Shown: piece after piece, positions 1 through 9,114 of the stretch | Layout: every line of letters starts with the position of its first letter | Position numbering within the stretch: position 1 is the stretch's first letter | Assembly: GCA_002473085.1 (NCBI GenBank) | Contig: DKTP01000027.1 | Span: 1-11,471 of the forward strand | Direction of reading: 5' to 3' | DNA length: 11,471 nt | Source: Anaerolineales bacterium UBA7227 | GTDB taxonomy: Bacteria; Chloroflexota; Anaerolineae; Anaerolineales; Villigracilaceae | Notes under the pieces: generated by a model | Databases searched by the model: none | What the model was told of the DNA's origin: nothing | Seen by the model: the letters and a program-made list of their open reading frames with translations, nothing else | Program-made: the position numbers and the translations under genes

Positions 1-1619
<1,619 letters not shown>

Positions 1620-2612
1620 TTACGTTTGTTGCGCGGTCGCGTCCGGCTTGAGGCGCTGGAAGACCAGTTCAAGCCAGGCGTTCATATCGTGATAATAAAT
1701 GAACGAGGCGGCCAGTAATGCCGTGGTGACAAAGGCGTGACCGGCCATGCCCACCAGCAGCATCCACGAATTGTCCGCGGGGATGGCCCATAGGTAGTTG
1801 AGTCCCTGGCTGATGACGAAGACCGCCAGCACGAACATGCTGCTGGACGGCAGGGTGAAGCGCGCCATCCGCAGGCCGGCGTAGATGGAGTAAAACGCGT
1901 TTTGTCCGCGCAGGAAGATGCCGTGCGCCGAGAAGAAGACCGGCACGACGATCCACGCGCTGAACAAGGCGAGGATGAACAGGAGGATCTGGAGCAGGTT
2001 CGGGCTGATCAGGCCGACGATTCCCACTACGAACATGACCGGCATACCGACCATGAAGGCCGCCACGGCCAGCAGGACGGAGAATAGTACCGTCTGCGTC
2101 ACCGCGCGGCCGCCGCCGAAGTTCGTCTCGCGGCTGCCCGTCGCTTTGGAGACCCAGTGGAAGTACAGCCCGCCGGCGACCCATCCCAGCACGGTCAGCA
2201 GGAAGAGCCAGCCGATCAATCCGACGCCCGAGTGGACTTCTACTACGCTTCCTCCTCCCAGCGGGTTGACGGCCGGCTGTTTGGCCGTCATCAGGCTGGA
2301 AACGCCCACCGGGAAAGTCCGCAGCACGCTCAGCAGGTTGAAACGGGAGAGCCATTCTGTCAGCATTTGCTGGGCGGCTTCCACGTCGGAGGCTTTCATG
2401 GCGCCGCCGACGCCGAACGATTTCATTTGTTCGAGGAGCGAGGCGAAAAGCGGCTGTATGCTCAAACGCGGACCGAACCAGAGCAACAGGTCTAAGCCCA
2501 GCGGCAGGAGCAGGATGGACAGGTGAACTGAGATGGCATCCATGCCGGCCTTGATGGCCGGCGTCACGCTGGGCGGCGGCGGAAGCGGTTGAGGGGCTTG
2601 CTTTGTTTCCAT
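1620..2612 (-). CDS. polytopic membrane protein of unknown function
   Basis: 330 aa. I do not recognise a named family with confidence; in general layout it resembles Yip1-like multi-pass proteins. What can be seen: a Pro-rich cytosolic-looking N-terminus (residues 5-17), a first hydrophobic segment at about 27-47, a soluble insert of about 80 residues (50-128), then hydrophobic segments at about 130-150, 171-193, 194-213, 214-230, 258-276 and 283-305, ending with a short charged tail after FIYYHDMNAW. No catalytic motif is visible. It runs in the same direction as gyrB with an 81-base gap and no clear terminator, so it may share a transcript, though no functional link to gyrase is implied. 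The start at 2612 has no Shine-Dalgarno sequence; a TAAAAT element lies 9 bases upstream, suggesting a very short or absent leader. A 320-aa overlapping frame on the same strand is a GC-rich shadow. Confidence 0.85.
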   Translation of the reverse strand: METKQAPQPLPPPPSVTPAIKAGMDAISVHLSILLLPLGLDLLLWFGPRLSIQPLFASLLEQMKSFGVGGAMKASDVEAAQQMLTEWLSRFNLLSVLRTFPVGVSSLMTAKQPAVNPLGGGSVVEVHSGVGLIGWLFLLTVLGWVAGGLYFHWVSKATGSRETNFGGGRAVTQTVLFSVLLAVAAFMVGMPVMFVVGIVGLISPNLLQILLFILALFSAWIVVPVFFSAHGIFLRGQNAFYSIYAGLRMARFTLPSSSMFVLAVFVISQGLNYLWAIPADNSWMLLVGMAGHAFVTTALLAASFIYYHDMNAWLELVFQRLKPDATAQQT

Positions 2613-2621
2613 AACCGCTCA

Positions 2622-2627
2622 ATTTTA
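2622..2627 (-). promoter_or_regulatory. possible -10 element for the membrane-protein gene
   Basis: TAAAAT on the minus strand ends 9 bases before the ATG at 2612. No convincing -35 hexamer was found at 16-18 bases upstream. It is listed because the gene has no Shine-Dalgarno sequence and two other genes here show the same TAnAAT-close-to-ATG arrangement. Confidence 0.35.
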
Positions 2628-2698
2628 CCATAGCGTCGTTCCGCCCCGCGCGGTCGAAGAGAGTGTTTTTAAATTGCCGATTGCCGATAAAAAGGATT

Positions 2699-2717
2699 CC
2701 GCAAGTTCTACTTGCGG
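2699..2717. repeat. short perfect hairpin, CCGCAAG/CTTGCGG
   Basis: CCGCAAG and CTTGCGG form a perfect 7-bp stem with a 5-base loop (TTCTA). It sits in the divergent intergenic region 2613-2892 and lies directly beside the larger palindrome at 2724-2758. Just upstream is a tandem ATTGCCG ATTGCCG (2673-2686). No U-tract follows on either strand, so it is not a classical terminator. It is probably part of the same repeat unit as the neighbouring palindrome. Confidence 0.5.
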
Positions 2718-2723
2718 CTTTCC

Positions 2724-2758
2724 CGAAGCAATCTCTTCACAAGCCGGGGACTGCTTCG
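2724..2758. repeat. imperfect palindrome, candidate dispersed intergenic repeat
   Basis: CGAAGCAATCTC (2724-2735) can pair with GGGACTGCTTCG (2747-2758) over 12 positions with one A/C mismatch and one G-U wobble, leaving an 11-base loop. The core GAAGCAATCTC and its inverted copy resemble dispersed palindromic intergenic repeats that I recall from several bacterial groups including Chloroflexota; that family link is from memory and untested. Only one copy is in the window. Apart from this and the adjacent hairpin I see nothing else in 2613-2892 except the promoter-like element at its right end. Confidence 0.45.
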
Positions 2759-2879
2759 CTTGCAGCGACAGACTGTTAAAGCGTTTGCAACAAAGCGGTA
2801 AGAAATGGTTTTTTCAGCGAAATCACGGAGCGCGCGGATTTTTCTTTGGGTTCCGTCCGCCAGTTTAGCCGCTCTCAGG

Positions 2880-2885
2880 TACAAT
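2880..2885 (+). promoter_or_regulatory. -10 element, probable leaderless start
   Basis: TACAAT is followed by exactly 7 bases and then the ATG at 2893. That spacing would put transcription initiation at or next to the start codon, and no Shine-Dalgarno sequence is present. No good -35 hexamer is visible 16-18 bases upstream, which lowers confidence. Confidence 0.45.
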
Positions 2886-2892
2886 TTGATCC

Positions 2893-3699
2893 ATGGCTCG
2901 TTCCTCCCTCCCCGATGCGGACCGCATCGGCGTTCTCACGGCCGCGACGTTGCTGGCCTTCGCGTTGACGCGCGTCCTGCCCTCCTCCGAACTGCCCCTG
3001 CGCCTGACGCTGGGACAATTCTTCCTGGTCTATCCCCTCAGCCTGACGACGGTGATGACCCTGCTGGCGGCGGGCATCTCTGCCACCGGCATGGACTGGC
3101 TCTTGCGCGGACATCCCGCCCTCGGCTCCCGGCCGACGGCGATACATTGGCTCCTGCCCACGTTGACCACCTTCGTCGTCGGCGTGCCCCTGTCCATTCT
3201 GCCGGGCGGACCGTCGTGGTGGGCCGCGTTTGCCGTCGCGGGGCTGGCGCTCGTCGCCGTCTTTACTGCCGAATATGTGGCGGTGGACCCGTCCGCCCCG
3301 GCATATTCCCTCGCGACGGGTTTGCTGACGGCGCTCTCGTATGCCGTCTATCTCATCCTGCTTGCCACTTTGCGCGCTTCGGGGCCGCGCCTCGTTCTTG
3401 AAATTCCCGCCATCGTCCTCGCCAGCGGACTCGTGTCGCTGCGCACGCTGTACCTGCGCCTGCAAAAATGGGAATTTTTCTGGGCGGGCGGGGTCGCGCT
3501 CGTCTCGGCGCAACTGGCCTCGGCGCTGCACTACTGGCCGCTCGCGCCGATCCAATTTGGGCTGGCCCTGCTCGGTCCGCTCTACGCGTTGACTTCGCTC
3601 GCGGGGAATCTGGGCGAGGCCGCGTCGCCACGACGCGCGTTCGTCGAACCCGTCGCCGCGCTGGCTTTGGCGTGGGGCGCGGCCGCGCTGCTTGGGTGA
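2893..3699 (+). CDS. polytopic membrane protein of unknown function
   Basis: 268 aa, almost entirely hydrophobic. About eight or nine membrane segments can be drawn: roughly residues 11-29, 40-62, 83-103, 108-130, 138-160, 169-184, 195-214, 218-236 and 250-267. Loops are short and there is no soluble domain, cysteine pair or recognisable catalytic motif. I do not recognise the family; conserved lineage-specific membrane proteins of this type are frequent in Chloroflexota (inference). The ATG at 2893 is chosen because a TACAAT element lies exactly 7 bases before it. The stop is 116 bases before plsY, and a possible long-range stem with a GC-rich interior lies between them, so the two genes are probably only loosely coupled. 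Confidence 0.8.
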   Translation: MARSSLPDADRIGVLTAATLLAFALTRVLPSSELPLRLTLGQFFLVYPLSLTTVMTLLAAGISATGMDWLLRGHPALGSRPTAIHWLLPTLTTFVVGVPLSILPGGPSWWAAFAVAGLALVAVFTAEYVAVDPSAPAYSLATGLLTALSYAVYLILLATLRASGPRLVLEIPAIVLASGLVSLRTLYLRLQKWEFFWAGGVALVSAQLASALHYWPLAPIQFGLALLGPLYALTSLAGNLGEAASPRRAFVEPVAALALAWGAAALLG

Positions 3700-3702
3700 G
3701 GG

Positions 3703-3752
3703 AAACCCGTCGGCGGGCGCGCCCGGCTGCGGGTCAGGCGCGAAGCGGGTTT
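3703..3752 (+). other. GC-rich inverted repeat after membrane-protein gene
   Basis: AAACCCG (3703-3709) pairs with CGGGTTT (3746-3752) around a GC-rich interior that contains the self-complementary CGGGCGCGCCCG. It starts 4 bases after a stop codon, where a terminator would be expected, but there is no run of U after the stem. A transcription pause or weak terminator is the most that can be claimed. Confidence 0.3.
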
Positions 3753-3815
3753 GTCGTCCAGTAACTTAACGAGGCATTCCGTGTTAATTTTGTCATCTCA
3801 ATATGGAGTTGGATT

Positions 3816-4505
3816 GTGAATCAAACGCTTATCATTTCTGGCGTGCTGCTTGCGTCGTATTTACTCGGCTCGGTGCCTTTCGGATTGCTGGTGGTCAAGA
3901 TCAGCACGGGCAAGGACATCCGCAATGTGGCGAGCGGGCGCACCGGCGGGACGAATGCCATGCGCGCGGCCGGCCTGTGGGCTGGCCTTGCGACGGCGTT
4001 CCTCGACATTATGAAGGGCGCGGGCGCGGTGTGGATCGCGCAGGCGGCGGTTCCCGATGTTCATTGGGCGCACGTCTTCGCGCCCATTTTTGCCATCCTC
4101 GGCCATAATCATTCCATTTTCCTGCCCGAGTTCGACGAGAACAAACGCTTTAAGGGTTTGCGCGGCGGCGCGGGCGGCGCGCCTTCGGTGGGCGGCGCGT
4201 TTGGGTTGTGGCCCATGTCGCTTGCCATCATCCTGCCGTTGGGCGCGCTGGTCTTTTTCACGCTGGGTTACGCCTCGGTCACCACCATGAGCGTGGCGCT
4301 GTTTGCCATCATCGTGTTCGCGGCGCGCGCCGTTAACGGCCTCCCGTGGATTGATGTGTTGTACGGCGTGCTGGCCGAGATCCTGCTCCTTTGGGCTTTG
4401 CGTCCCAACATCAAAAGCCTGCTGGCCGGCACCGAGCGCGTGGTGAATATCAGCCTGCATGGCTGGCTCAAGGCGCGGCGCGAGAAAGTCGAAACGACCG
4501 AATGA
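3816..4505 (+). CDS. plsY: PlsY-family acyl-phosphate:glycerol-3-phosphate acyltransferase, divergent motifs
   Basis: 229 aa integral membrane protein. PlsY moves an acyl group from acyl-phosphate (made by PlsX) to glycerol-3-phosphate, giving lysophosphatidate, the first committed phospholipid intermediate. The fold and landmarks fit: motif 1 region with GSVPFG (18-23) and DIR (34-36), a DIMKG (64-68), GHNHSIFLPEF (96-106) then FKG (112-114), and C-terminal NIKSLLAGTE (198-207). Compared with the usual family motifs, GSGNxGATN reads ASGRTGGTN (39-47), the GGKG loop reads GLRGGAGG with a short insertion EFDENKR before it, and the motif-3 His position is Leu195. Ser19, Arg36, Asn198 and Glu207 are kept. 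The start is GTG at 3816, supported by GGAG 7 bases upstream. The DUF218 gene follows after 33 bases. It may be a lineage variant of PlsY or a paralogue with altered substrate. Confidence 0.85.
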   Translation: MNQTLIISGVLLASYLLGSVPFGLLVVKISTGKDIRNVASGRTGGTNAMRAAGLWAGLATAFLDIMKGAGAVWIAQAAVPDVHWAHVFAPIFAILGHNHSIFLPEFDENKRFKGLRGGAGGAPSVGGAFGLWPMSLAIILPLGALVFFTLGYASVTTMSVALFAIIVFAARAVNGLPWIDVLYGVLAEILLLWALRPNIKSLLAGTERVVNISLHGWLKARREKVETTE

Positions 4506-4531
4506 CGACGCGGCGGGATTGCTGGTAGAAT
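4502..4531 (+). promoter_or_regulatory. promoter with leaderless spacing for DUF218 gene
   Basis: ATGACG (4502-4507) as -35, 18-base spacer, TAGAAT (4526-4531) as -10, then 7 bases to the ATG at 4539. The -35 overlaps the stop codon of plsY. No Shine-Dalgarno sequence precedes the ATG, consistent with a leaderless transcript started here in addition to any read-through from plsY. Confidence 0.45.
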
Positions 4532-4538
4532 CTCGCCC

Positions 4539-5192
4539 ATGCTTAAAAAGTTTTGGAAGTTTCTCTGGCGTCTCGCGTGGACCTTCGGCCTGCTGGCGCT
4601 GCTCGGGCTTTTTCTTCCCCGCTTTATTTTCCTGCTCTACGCCAAACCTCGAACCTACTCCGCGGCGACGGTCCCGCCGCGGCGCGTCGCCGTCGTCTTC
4701 GGTGCGGGACTCTGGCGCGACGGCTCGCCGACTCCCATTTTGCAGGACCGCGTCCAGACCGCCGCGGATCTGTACTTTGCGGGCAAGGCGGAAAAACTGC
4801 TGATGAGCGGCGATAACCGCTTCCTGAATTACAACGAACCCGAGGCCATGCGCCAGTTCGCGCTCGGTCTCGGCGTCCCCGACGAAGACATCGTCCTCGA
4901 CTACGCGGGCCGGCGCACCTATGACACCTGTTACCGCGCCCGCGATATCTTCCGCGTGGACTCGGCGATCCTCGTCACGCAGGAATTCCACCTGCCGCGC
5001 GCCGTCTATCTGTGCAACATGCTCGGCGTGGACGGCGTCGGCGTCCCTGCGGACATCCAATACTACCGCAAGGCCTCGCGCGCCGCCTGGTCGTTCCGCG
5101 AGTCGCTGGCGACGCTCGGCGCGATCAACGATATTCTCTTTAAGAAACCCGTCCCCGTGCTGGGAGATCCCGAACCGATATTCACCGACTAG
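4539..5192 (+). CDS. SanA/YdcF-like DUF218 envelope protein
   Basis: 217 aa with one N-terminal membrane anchor (about residues 12-34, after the basic MLKKFWK) and an extracytoplasmic DUF218 domain. Family hallmarks are visible: VVFGAGLWRDGSPTPIL (52-68) with the usual glycine/acidic loop and the RV that follows, LLMSGDN (87-93), NEPEAM (99-104), a helix ending in LGVP, TYDTC (127-131) and TQEFHLPRA (147-155), all typical of the SanA subgroup. SanA in enterobacteria is linked to the envelope permeability barrier; the biochemical activity of the family is not settled. It lies between plsY and an HD hydrolase on the same strand (33 and 22 bases), which suits an envelope role but does not prove it. 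The start is fixed by the promoter-like element 7 bases upstream and the anchor that begins right after it. Confidence 0.85.
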   Translation: MLKKFWKFLWRLAWTFGLLALLGLFLPRFIFLLYAKPRTYSAATVPPRRVAVVFGAGLWRDGSPTPILQDRVQTAADLYFAGKAEKLLMSGDNRFLNYNEPEAMRQFALGLGVPDEDIVLDYAGRRTYDTCYRARDIFRVDSAILVTQEFHLPRAVYLCNMLGVDGVGVPADIQYYRKASRAAWSFRESLATLGAINDILFKKPVPVLGDPEPIFTD

Positions 5193-5214
5193 TACGATCA
5201 ACAAGTGAGGAGTT

Positions 5215-5784
5215 ATGACCCGCGAAGAAGCCCTTTCCATCGTCCATGAATTTGTCAAAAACGAAGGTCTCGTCCGCCACATGCTGTGTGTGGAAGCCGC
5301 CATGCGGTTCTACGCTGAGAAGTTCGGCGAAGATGTGGAGACGTGGGGGCTGCTCGGCCTGCTCCACGATTTCGATTGGGAGATCCATCCCACGCTCGAA
5401 AGCCATCCGCAGGACGGCGCGCCCATCCTGCGCGAGCGCGGACTGAGCGAGGAACTCGCGCAGGACATCCTGAGCCACGCGGAGCATCTCCACATCCCGC
5501 GCGACACGCTGCGCCGCAGGGCCCTCTACGCCTGCGACGAAATCACGGGACTGGTCACCGCCGTCGCGCTCGTCCGCCCGTCGCGTTCGCTGTACGACCT
5601 CGAAGCCTCCTCCGTCAAAAAGAAGTGGAAGGACCGCGCCTTCGCGGCCGGGACGAACCGCGAGGAGATGGAGAACGCGGCGAAGGAATTCGGCATTGAT
5701 CTATGGGAGCATACGGCCAACGTCATTCTCGCCATGCGGAGCATCGCTCCCGAACTGGGGCTGGAAGGAGATCTTCGGCCATAA
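5215..5784 (+). CDS. HD-domain hydrolase, COG2316-like
   Basis: 189 aa soluble protein of the HD metal-dependent phosphohydrolase superfamily. Metal ligands visible in order: His22 (VRHML), His51-Asp52 (LLHDFDWE), then His64, His88 (SHAEHLH) and Asp108 (YACDEITG). The string WGLLGLLHDFDWE followed by CDEITGLVTAVALVRP is characteristic of an uncharacterised group I associate with COG2316. The substrate is unknown; family members hydrolyse phosphoesters or nucleotides in general. GAGGAG (5207-5212) precedes the ATG by only 2 bases, a short Shine-Dalgarno spacing, but no other start fits better. It is 22 bases behind the DUF218 gene, so the two are probably cotranscribed, and it is followed at once by a strong terminator. 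Confidence 0.85.
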   Translation: MTREEALSIVHEFVKNEGLVRHMLCVEAAMRFYAEKFGEDVETWGLLGLLHDFDWEIHPTLESHPQDGAPILRERGLSEELAQDILSHAEHLHIPRDTLRRRALYACDEITGLVTAVALVRPSRSLYDLEASSVKKKWKDRAFAAGTNREEMENAAKEFGIDLWEHTANVILAMRSIAPELGLEGDLRP

Positions 5785-5817
5785 AAAAGAGGCGGTCATG
5801 TTGCGACCGCCTCTTTT
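5785..5817. terminator. bidirectional intrinsic terminator between convergent genes
   Basis: AAAAGAGGCGGTC (5785-5797) and GACCGCCTCTTTT (5805-5817) form a perfect 13-bp stem with a 7-base loop. The A4/T4 ends give a U-tract on both strands. It begins right after the TAA of the HD gene and ends 2 bases before the stop of the convergent 94-aa gene, so it serves both. Confidence 0.93.
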
Positions 5818-5819
5818 CA

Positions 5820-6104
5820 TTACGATATCCGTTTCAAACGGAAATCCCTGATTTCGTTCAGCGCGCCTTCCAGCGAGGAGTGTCCGCTGTGGAAACTCCA
5901 CCCGTCGAATTGACTGGCCTCGAAGATGGCATACGCGTTTTTGTGTTCGCCGATGAGCATGAACATCGTCCCATTGTCGTTGCAGAAGACCGCCAGCGAT
6001 TTGTAGGAACGCTTTTCAGGGAACACTCCCTCCACCGTGAGGTAGCCTTCCTGGACGTGACTCAGCAACTCGTTCAGCCGGCCGATTTGGGAACTGTCTG
6101 CCAT
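5820..6104 (-). CDS. 94-aa protein of unknown function behind cation ATPase
   Basis: A small soluble protein that I do not recognise. It begins with an amphipathic stretch (IGRLNELLSHVQEGYLTV), followed by a compact alternating pattern that suggests a small alpha/beta domain: KSLAVFCNDNGTMFMLIG (35-52), NAYAIFEASQFDGWSFHSG (56-74) and a C-terminal helix with LEGALNEIRDF (78-88). It contains His54, His72 and His75 and a single Cys41, but no clear metal-binding motif. GGAG lies 9 bases before the ATG. The gene starts 24 bases after the ATPase stop on the same strand, so it should share the riboswitch-controlled transcript; its own terminator follows directly. A role linked to the ATPase is inference from position only. 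Confidence 0.8.
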   Translation of the reverse strand: MADSSQIGRLNELLSHVQEGYLTVEGVFPEKRSYKSLAVFCNDNGTMFMLIGEHKNAYAIFEASQFDGWSFHSGHSSLEGALNEIRDFRLKRIS

Positions 6105-6128
6105 GGTTGATTCTCCGTCCTGCCAGCC

Positions 6129-9050
6129 TTACGCCAGGCGCGCGTCCCTGCGGCGCAGGACCAACTTGGTGATCTCCTCTGAGACCGCCGGGATGAACGC
6201 CAGCCCGACCACCAGCGCCCACTCGCCCAGATTCAGGAAGTGGGTGTTGAAAATGGGCTGCAGGAACGGCACGGCGCAAACCAGCAGCAGCAACGCGAGC
6301 GAAAACCCGACGGCGTATTGCATGTATCGGTTCGAGAAAATGCCCAGGCGGAAAATGGAGACCTTCTCTGAGCGGACGGTGTAGGCGCGGAACAACTCGC
6401 ACAGCGAAAGCGTGACGAAGGCCATCGTCTCCGCGATCTGGACGTCCACCCCGCGCCAATCGTGCTGGATCAGGTACGTCAGCGGGTTCATGCCGGGCGG
6501 GATGACGGCTCCCTCTTCGAGGTGCCAGATCAATCCCAGGGCGAACGCGGTCAGCACGGCGCCGGTCTGCGCGAAGGTTTGGACGAGCAGCCCCACCTGC
6601 ATGTGTTTGTTGATGATCGGCTCGTTCTTGGAGCGCGGCTTCTGGTCCATGATGTCGGGATCGCCCTTTTCCATTGCGAGCGCCAGGGCCGGCGCGCCGT
6701 CGGTGATCAGGTTCAGCCAGAGGAGCTGGATCGCCGTCAACGGCGCGGGGAGTCCCGCAAGCGTGGCGAGGAAAATGATCATGATCTCGGCGACGTTGGA
6801 CGACAGGAGGAAGAACACGAACTTGCGGATGTTCGAGTAGATGATGCGTCCCTGCTCCACCGCGGAGACGATGCTGGCGTAGTTGTCGTCGGTCAGCACC
6901 ATGTCGGCGGTCTGCTTGGCGACGTCGGTGCCGGTGATGCCCATCGCCACGCCGATGTCGGCGCGCTTGATGGCGGGCGCGTCGTTCACGCCGTCGCCGG
7001 TCATCGCCACCACTTCGCCGTTGGCCTGCAGCGCGTCCACGATTCTCATTTTGTGTTCGGGCGAGACGCGGGCGAAGACGGCCGTATCGGGCATGACCCG
7101 CTTTAATTGTTCGTCGTTCAATTTGTCCAGTTCGGCGCCGGTCAACACGCCCTTGCGTAGTTTCATCAGCCCGATGGATTCGGCGATGGCGCGGGCGGTG
7201 TTGGGATAGTCGCCGGTGATCATCACCGTGCGGATGCCCGCGTGGCGCGCCCGGTCCAGCGCGGGAGCCGCCTCCATGCGCGGCGGGTCTATCATACCCA
7301 CCAGCCCCACGAAGACCAGCTCGCGTTCCACCTCTTCGGGTTTCAACTCGCGGTCCGGCACGTCTTTTTCGACGCGGTAGGCGAGACCGAGCACGCGCAG
7401 GGCGTTGGCGGTCATGGCGTCGTTGGCGTCGAGGATGCGCTTCCTGGCTTTTTCGTCCAGCGGCCTGACGGCGTTGTTCATGGTCTGATAACCCGAACAG
7501 AGATCCAGCACCAGGTCCGGCGCGCCTTTGACGGCGATCACGTCCCAGTCTTTGAATTCCTGGTCGGAGAAGGGCGAGAAGTCTTCGGGACGCGGGTTGG
7601 TGATGTCGTGGACGGTGATCATGCGCTTGCGTTCCGAGTCGAAGGGAATCTCGTTCTCGCGCGGATAGGATTCGTGGATCTCGCGGTACGGCGAGCCGGC
7701 CTTGGCCGCGGCCACGAGCAGCGCGCCCTCCGTCGGGTCGCCGACCACGCGGAAGGTCTGGGCTTGATCCGCCTCGCCGGTGGTCTCAAGTTGGGCGTCG
7801 TTGTTGAGCGCGCCCAGCCAGAGCAGGGTCAACATGCCGGGGTAGTCGGCGATCTCCACCTTTTTATCGCCCACTTTGAAATCGCCCTGGGGGACGTAAC
7901 CCGCGCCCGTCACTTCGACGAATTGCCCGGCCGCCCATAGGCGCGTAACGGTCATTTCGTTTTGCGTGAGCGTGCCGGTCTTGTCTGAGCAGATGACGGT
8001 GGCCGAGCCGAGCGTCTCCACCGAGGCCAGTTTGCGGATCAACGCGTGACGTTTCACCATCTCGCGCATGCCGAGCGCGAGCGAGATCGTCACCACGGCA
8101 GGCAGTCCCTCCGGCACGGCCGCGATGGCGAGACTGACGGCGATGATGAAAACCTCGGTGATCTCTTTGGCGTAGTCCCGGATATAGGTCAGCGGCCCGC
8201 TGAAGAATTCCCCGATATTGGTGTAATTGATCAGCGCCACAATGAAGACGACCGCGACGAGCGCCAGCGCGCCGATGGACAGGGTCTTCCCCAGCTGGTC
8301 GAGCCGACGTTGGAGCGGCGTCTCCTCCTCCTCCACTTTTTGGAGCATCTCCGCGATCAGGCCGAGCTGCGTGCGCATCCCCGTGCTGACCACCACGCCG
8401 CGCCCGCGTCCGTACGAAACGAGCGTCCCCATGAAAGCGGTGTTCTTTCGGTCGCCGAGCGGGACGTCCTTGTCGAGGACGGTGGCGGCGCTTTTCTGGA
8501 CGGGGAGCGATTCGCCCGTGAGCGAGGCCTCCTCCACCCGCAGGTTGACCGCTTCGAGCAGGCGCACGTCCGCGGGGATGTAGTTGCCGGCTTCGAGGAA
8601 GACCATGTCGCCGGGGACGAGTTCGCTGGCCGGGATGCTGGCGCGGTGTCCGTCGCGCAGGACCTGCGCCTCGGGCGCGGCGAGTTTCTTCAAGGCGGCC
8701 AGGGCCTCTTCGGCGCGCCGCTCCTGGATGATGCCCAGCGTCGCGTTCAACACGACGATGGCCAGGATGGCCGCGGCTTCGATCTCGTCTCCGAGCAGGG
8801 CCGAGACTGCCGACGCGATGATGAGCAGCCACACCACGAACGTGTTGATCTGCTCCCAGAGCATATGCAGCCAGCCCGGACGCGCGGCTTCCTGTAGCTG
8901 GTTCGAGCCGTAGGTCTCGCGTCGCAGCGCGGCTTCTTCGTTGGTAAGTCCCTGTTCCTTTACTTTCAGATTCTGGAGGACTTCCTCCGTTTCCAGCGCG
9001 TGCCAGGCTTTTTCCGAGTCGGACTTGATGGGTGGGATCGCAAAGGCCAT
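6129..9050 (-). CDS. P2A (SERCA-type) cation-transporting P-type ATPase
   Basis: 973 aa, full length for the family. It uses ATP to export a divalent cation across the cytoplasmic membrane. Landmarks: N-terminal cation ATPase domain (about 12-75), actuator loop SLTGES (176-181), M4 VPEGLPAVV (312-320), phosphorylation site CSDKTGTLT (D356), nucleotide-binding KGAP (508-511), hinge [10 protein letters not shown] (683-692), M5 SSNVAEIM (751-758), M6 NLITDGAPA (780-788). Residues matching the two SERCA calcium sites are all present: E314, N752, E755, N780, T783, D784 and, by alignment of the downstream spacing, E885 in M8. This points to Ca2+ or Mn2+ rather than Na+, K+ or heavy metal. The ATG at 9050 is chosen over an in-frame ATG at 9191 because AGGAG lies 8 bases upstream and the extra 47 codons would lie in the riboswitch and terminator. 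The 94-aa gene follows. Confidence 0.95.
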   Translation of the reverse strand: MAFAIPPIKSDSEKAWHALETEEVLQNLKVKEQGLTNEEAALRRETYGSNQLQEAARPGWLHMLWEQINTFVVWLLIIASAVSALLGDEIEAAAILAIVVLNATLGIIQERRAEEALAALKKLAAPEAQVLRDGHRASIPASELVPGDMVFLEAGNYIPADVRLLEAVNLRVEEASLTGESLPVQKSAATVLDKDVPLGDRKNTAFMGTLVSYGRGRGVVVSTGMRTQLGLIAEMLQKVEEEETPLQRRLDQLGKTLSIGALALVAVVFIVALINYTNIGEFFSGPLTYIRDYAKEITEVFIIAVSLAIAAVPEGLPAVVTISLALGMREMVKRHALIRKLASVETLGSATVICSDKTGTLTQNEMTVTRLWAAGQFVEVTGAGYVPQGDFKVGDKKVEIADYPGMLTLLWLGALNNDAQLETTGEADQAQTFRVVGDPTEGALLVAAAKAGSPYREIHESYPRENEIPFDSERKRMITVHDITNPRPEDFSPFSDQEFKDWDVIAVKGAPDLVLDLCSGYQTMNNAVRPLDEKARKRILDANDAMTANALRVLGLAYRVEKDVPDRELKPEEVERELVFVGLVGMIDPPRMEAAPALDRARHAGIRTVMITGDYPNTARAIAESIGLMKLRKGVLTGAELDKLNDEQLKRVMPDTAVFARVSPEHKMRIVDALQANGEVVAMTGDGVNDAPAIKRADIGVAMGITGTDVAKQTADMVLTDDNYASIVSAVEQGRIIYSNIRKFVFFLLSSNVAEIMIIFLATLAGLPAPLTAIQLLWLNLITDGAPALALAMEKGDPDIMDQKPRSKNEPIINKHMQVGLLVQTFAQTGAVLTAFALGLIWHLEEGAVIPPGMNPLTYLIQHDWRGVDVQIAETMAFVTLSLCELFRAYTVRSEKVSIFRLGIFSNRYMQYAVGFSLALLLLVCAVPFLQPIFNTHFLNLGEWALVVGLAFIPAVSEEITKLVLRRRDARLA

Positions 9051-9081
9051 GCAAAATCTCCTGTCATGAAATATCGCAAAC

Positions 9082-9114
9082 AAAAAGACCACCACGCGCT
9101 CTCCGTGATGGTCT
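9082..9114 (-). terminator. riboswitch expression-platform terminator
   Basis: On the minus strand AGACCATCACG pairs with CGTGGTGGTCT over 11 bp (one G-U) around a 7-base loop GAGAGCG, followed by a run of U. It lies in the leader about 32 bases before the ATPase ATG. Its 5' arm contains the conserved 3' end (GAGACC) of the yybP-ykoY aptamer, so the terminator and the closed aptamer are mutually exclusive. Confidence 0.88.

Noticed and set aside
1669..2631. 320-aa frame overlapping the membrane-protein gene on the same strand
   Set aside because: Arg/Pro/Gly-rich frame-shifted translation; the 330-aa frame has regular membrane segments.
2674..2868. 64-aa frame in the divergent intergenic region
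   Set aside because: It runs through the hairpin repeats, has no ribosome-binding site and no coherent protein pattern.
3861..5303. 480-aa open frame on the minus strand opposite plsY and the DUF218 gene
   Set aside because: It is antisense to two genes with clear family motifs, its translation is Arg/Gly/Asp-rich low-information sequence, and it is typical of antisense frames in GC-rich DNA.
7864..9054. 396-aa and other long frames overlapping the ATPase gene on both strands
   Set aside because: They are frame-shifted or antisense copies of the ATPase coding sequence with Arg/Ala/Gly-rich translations.
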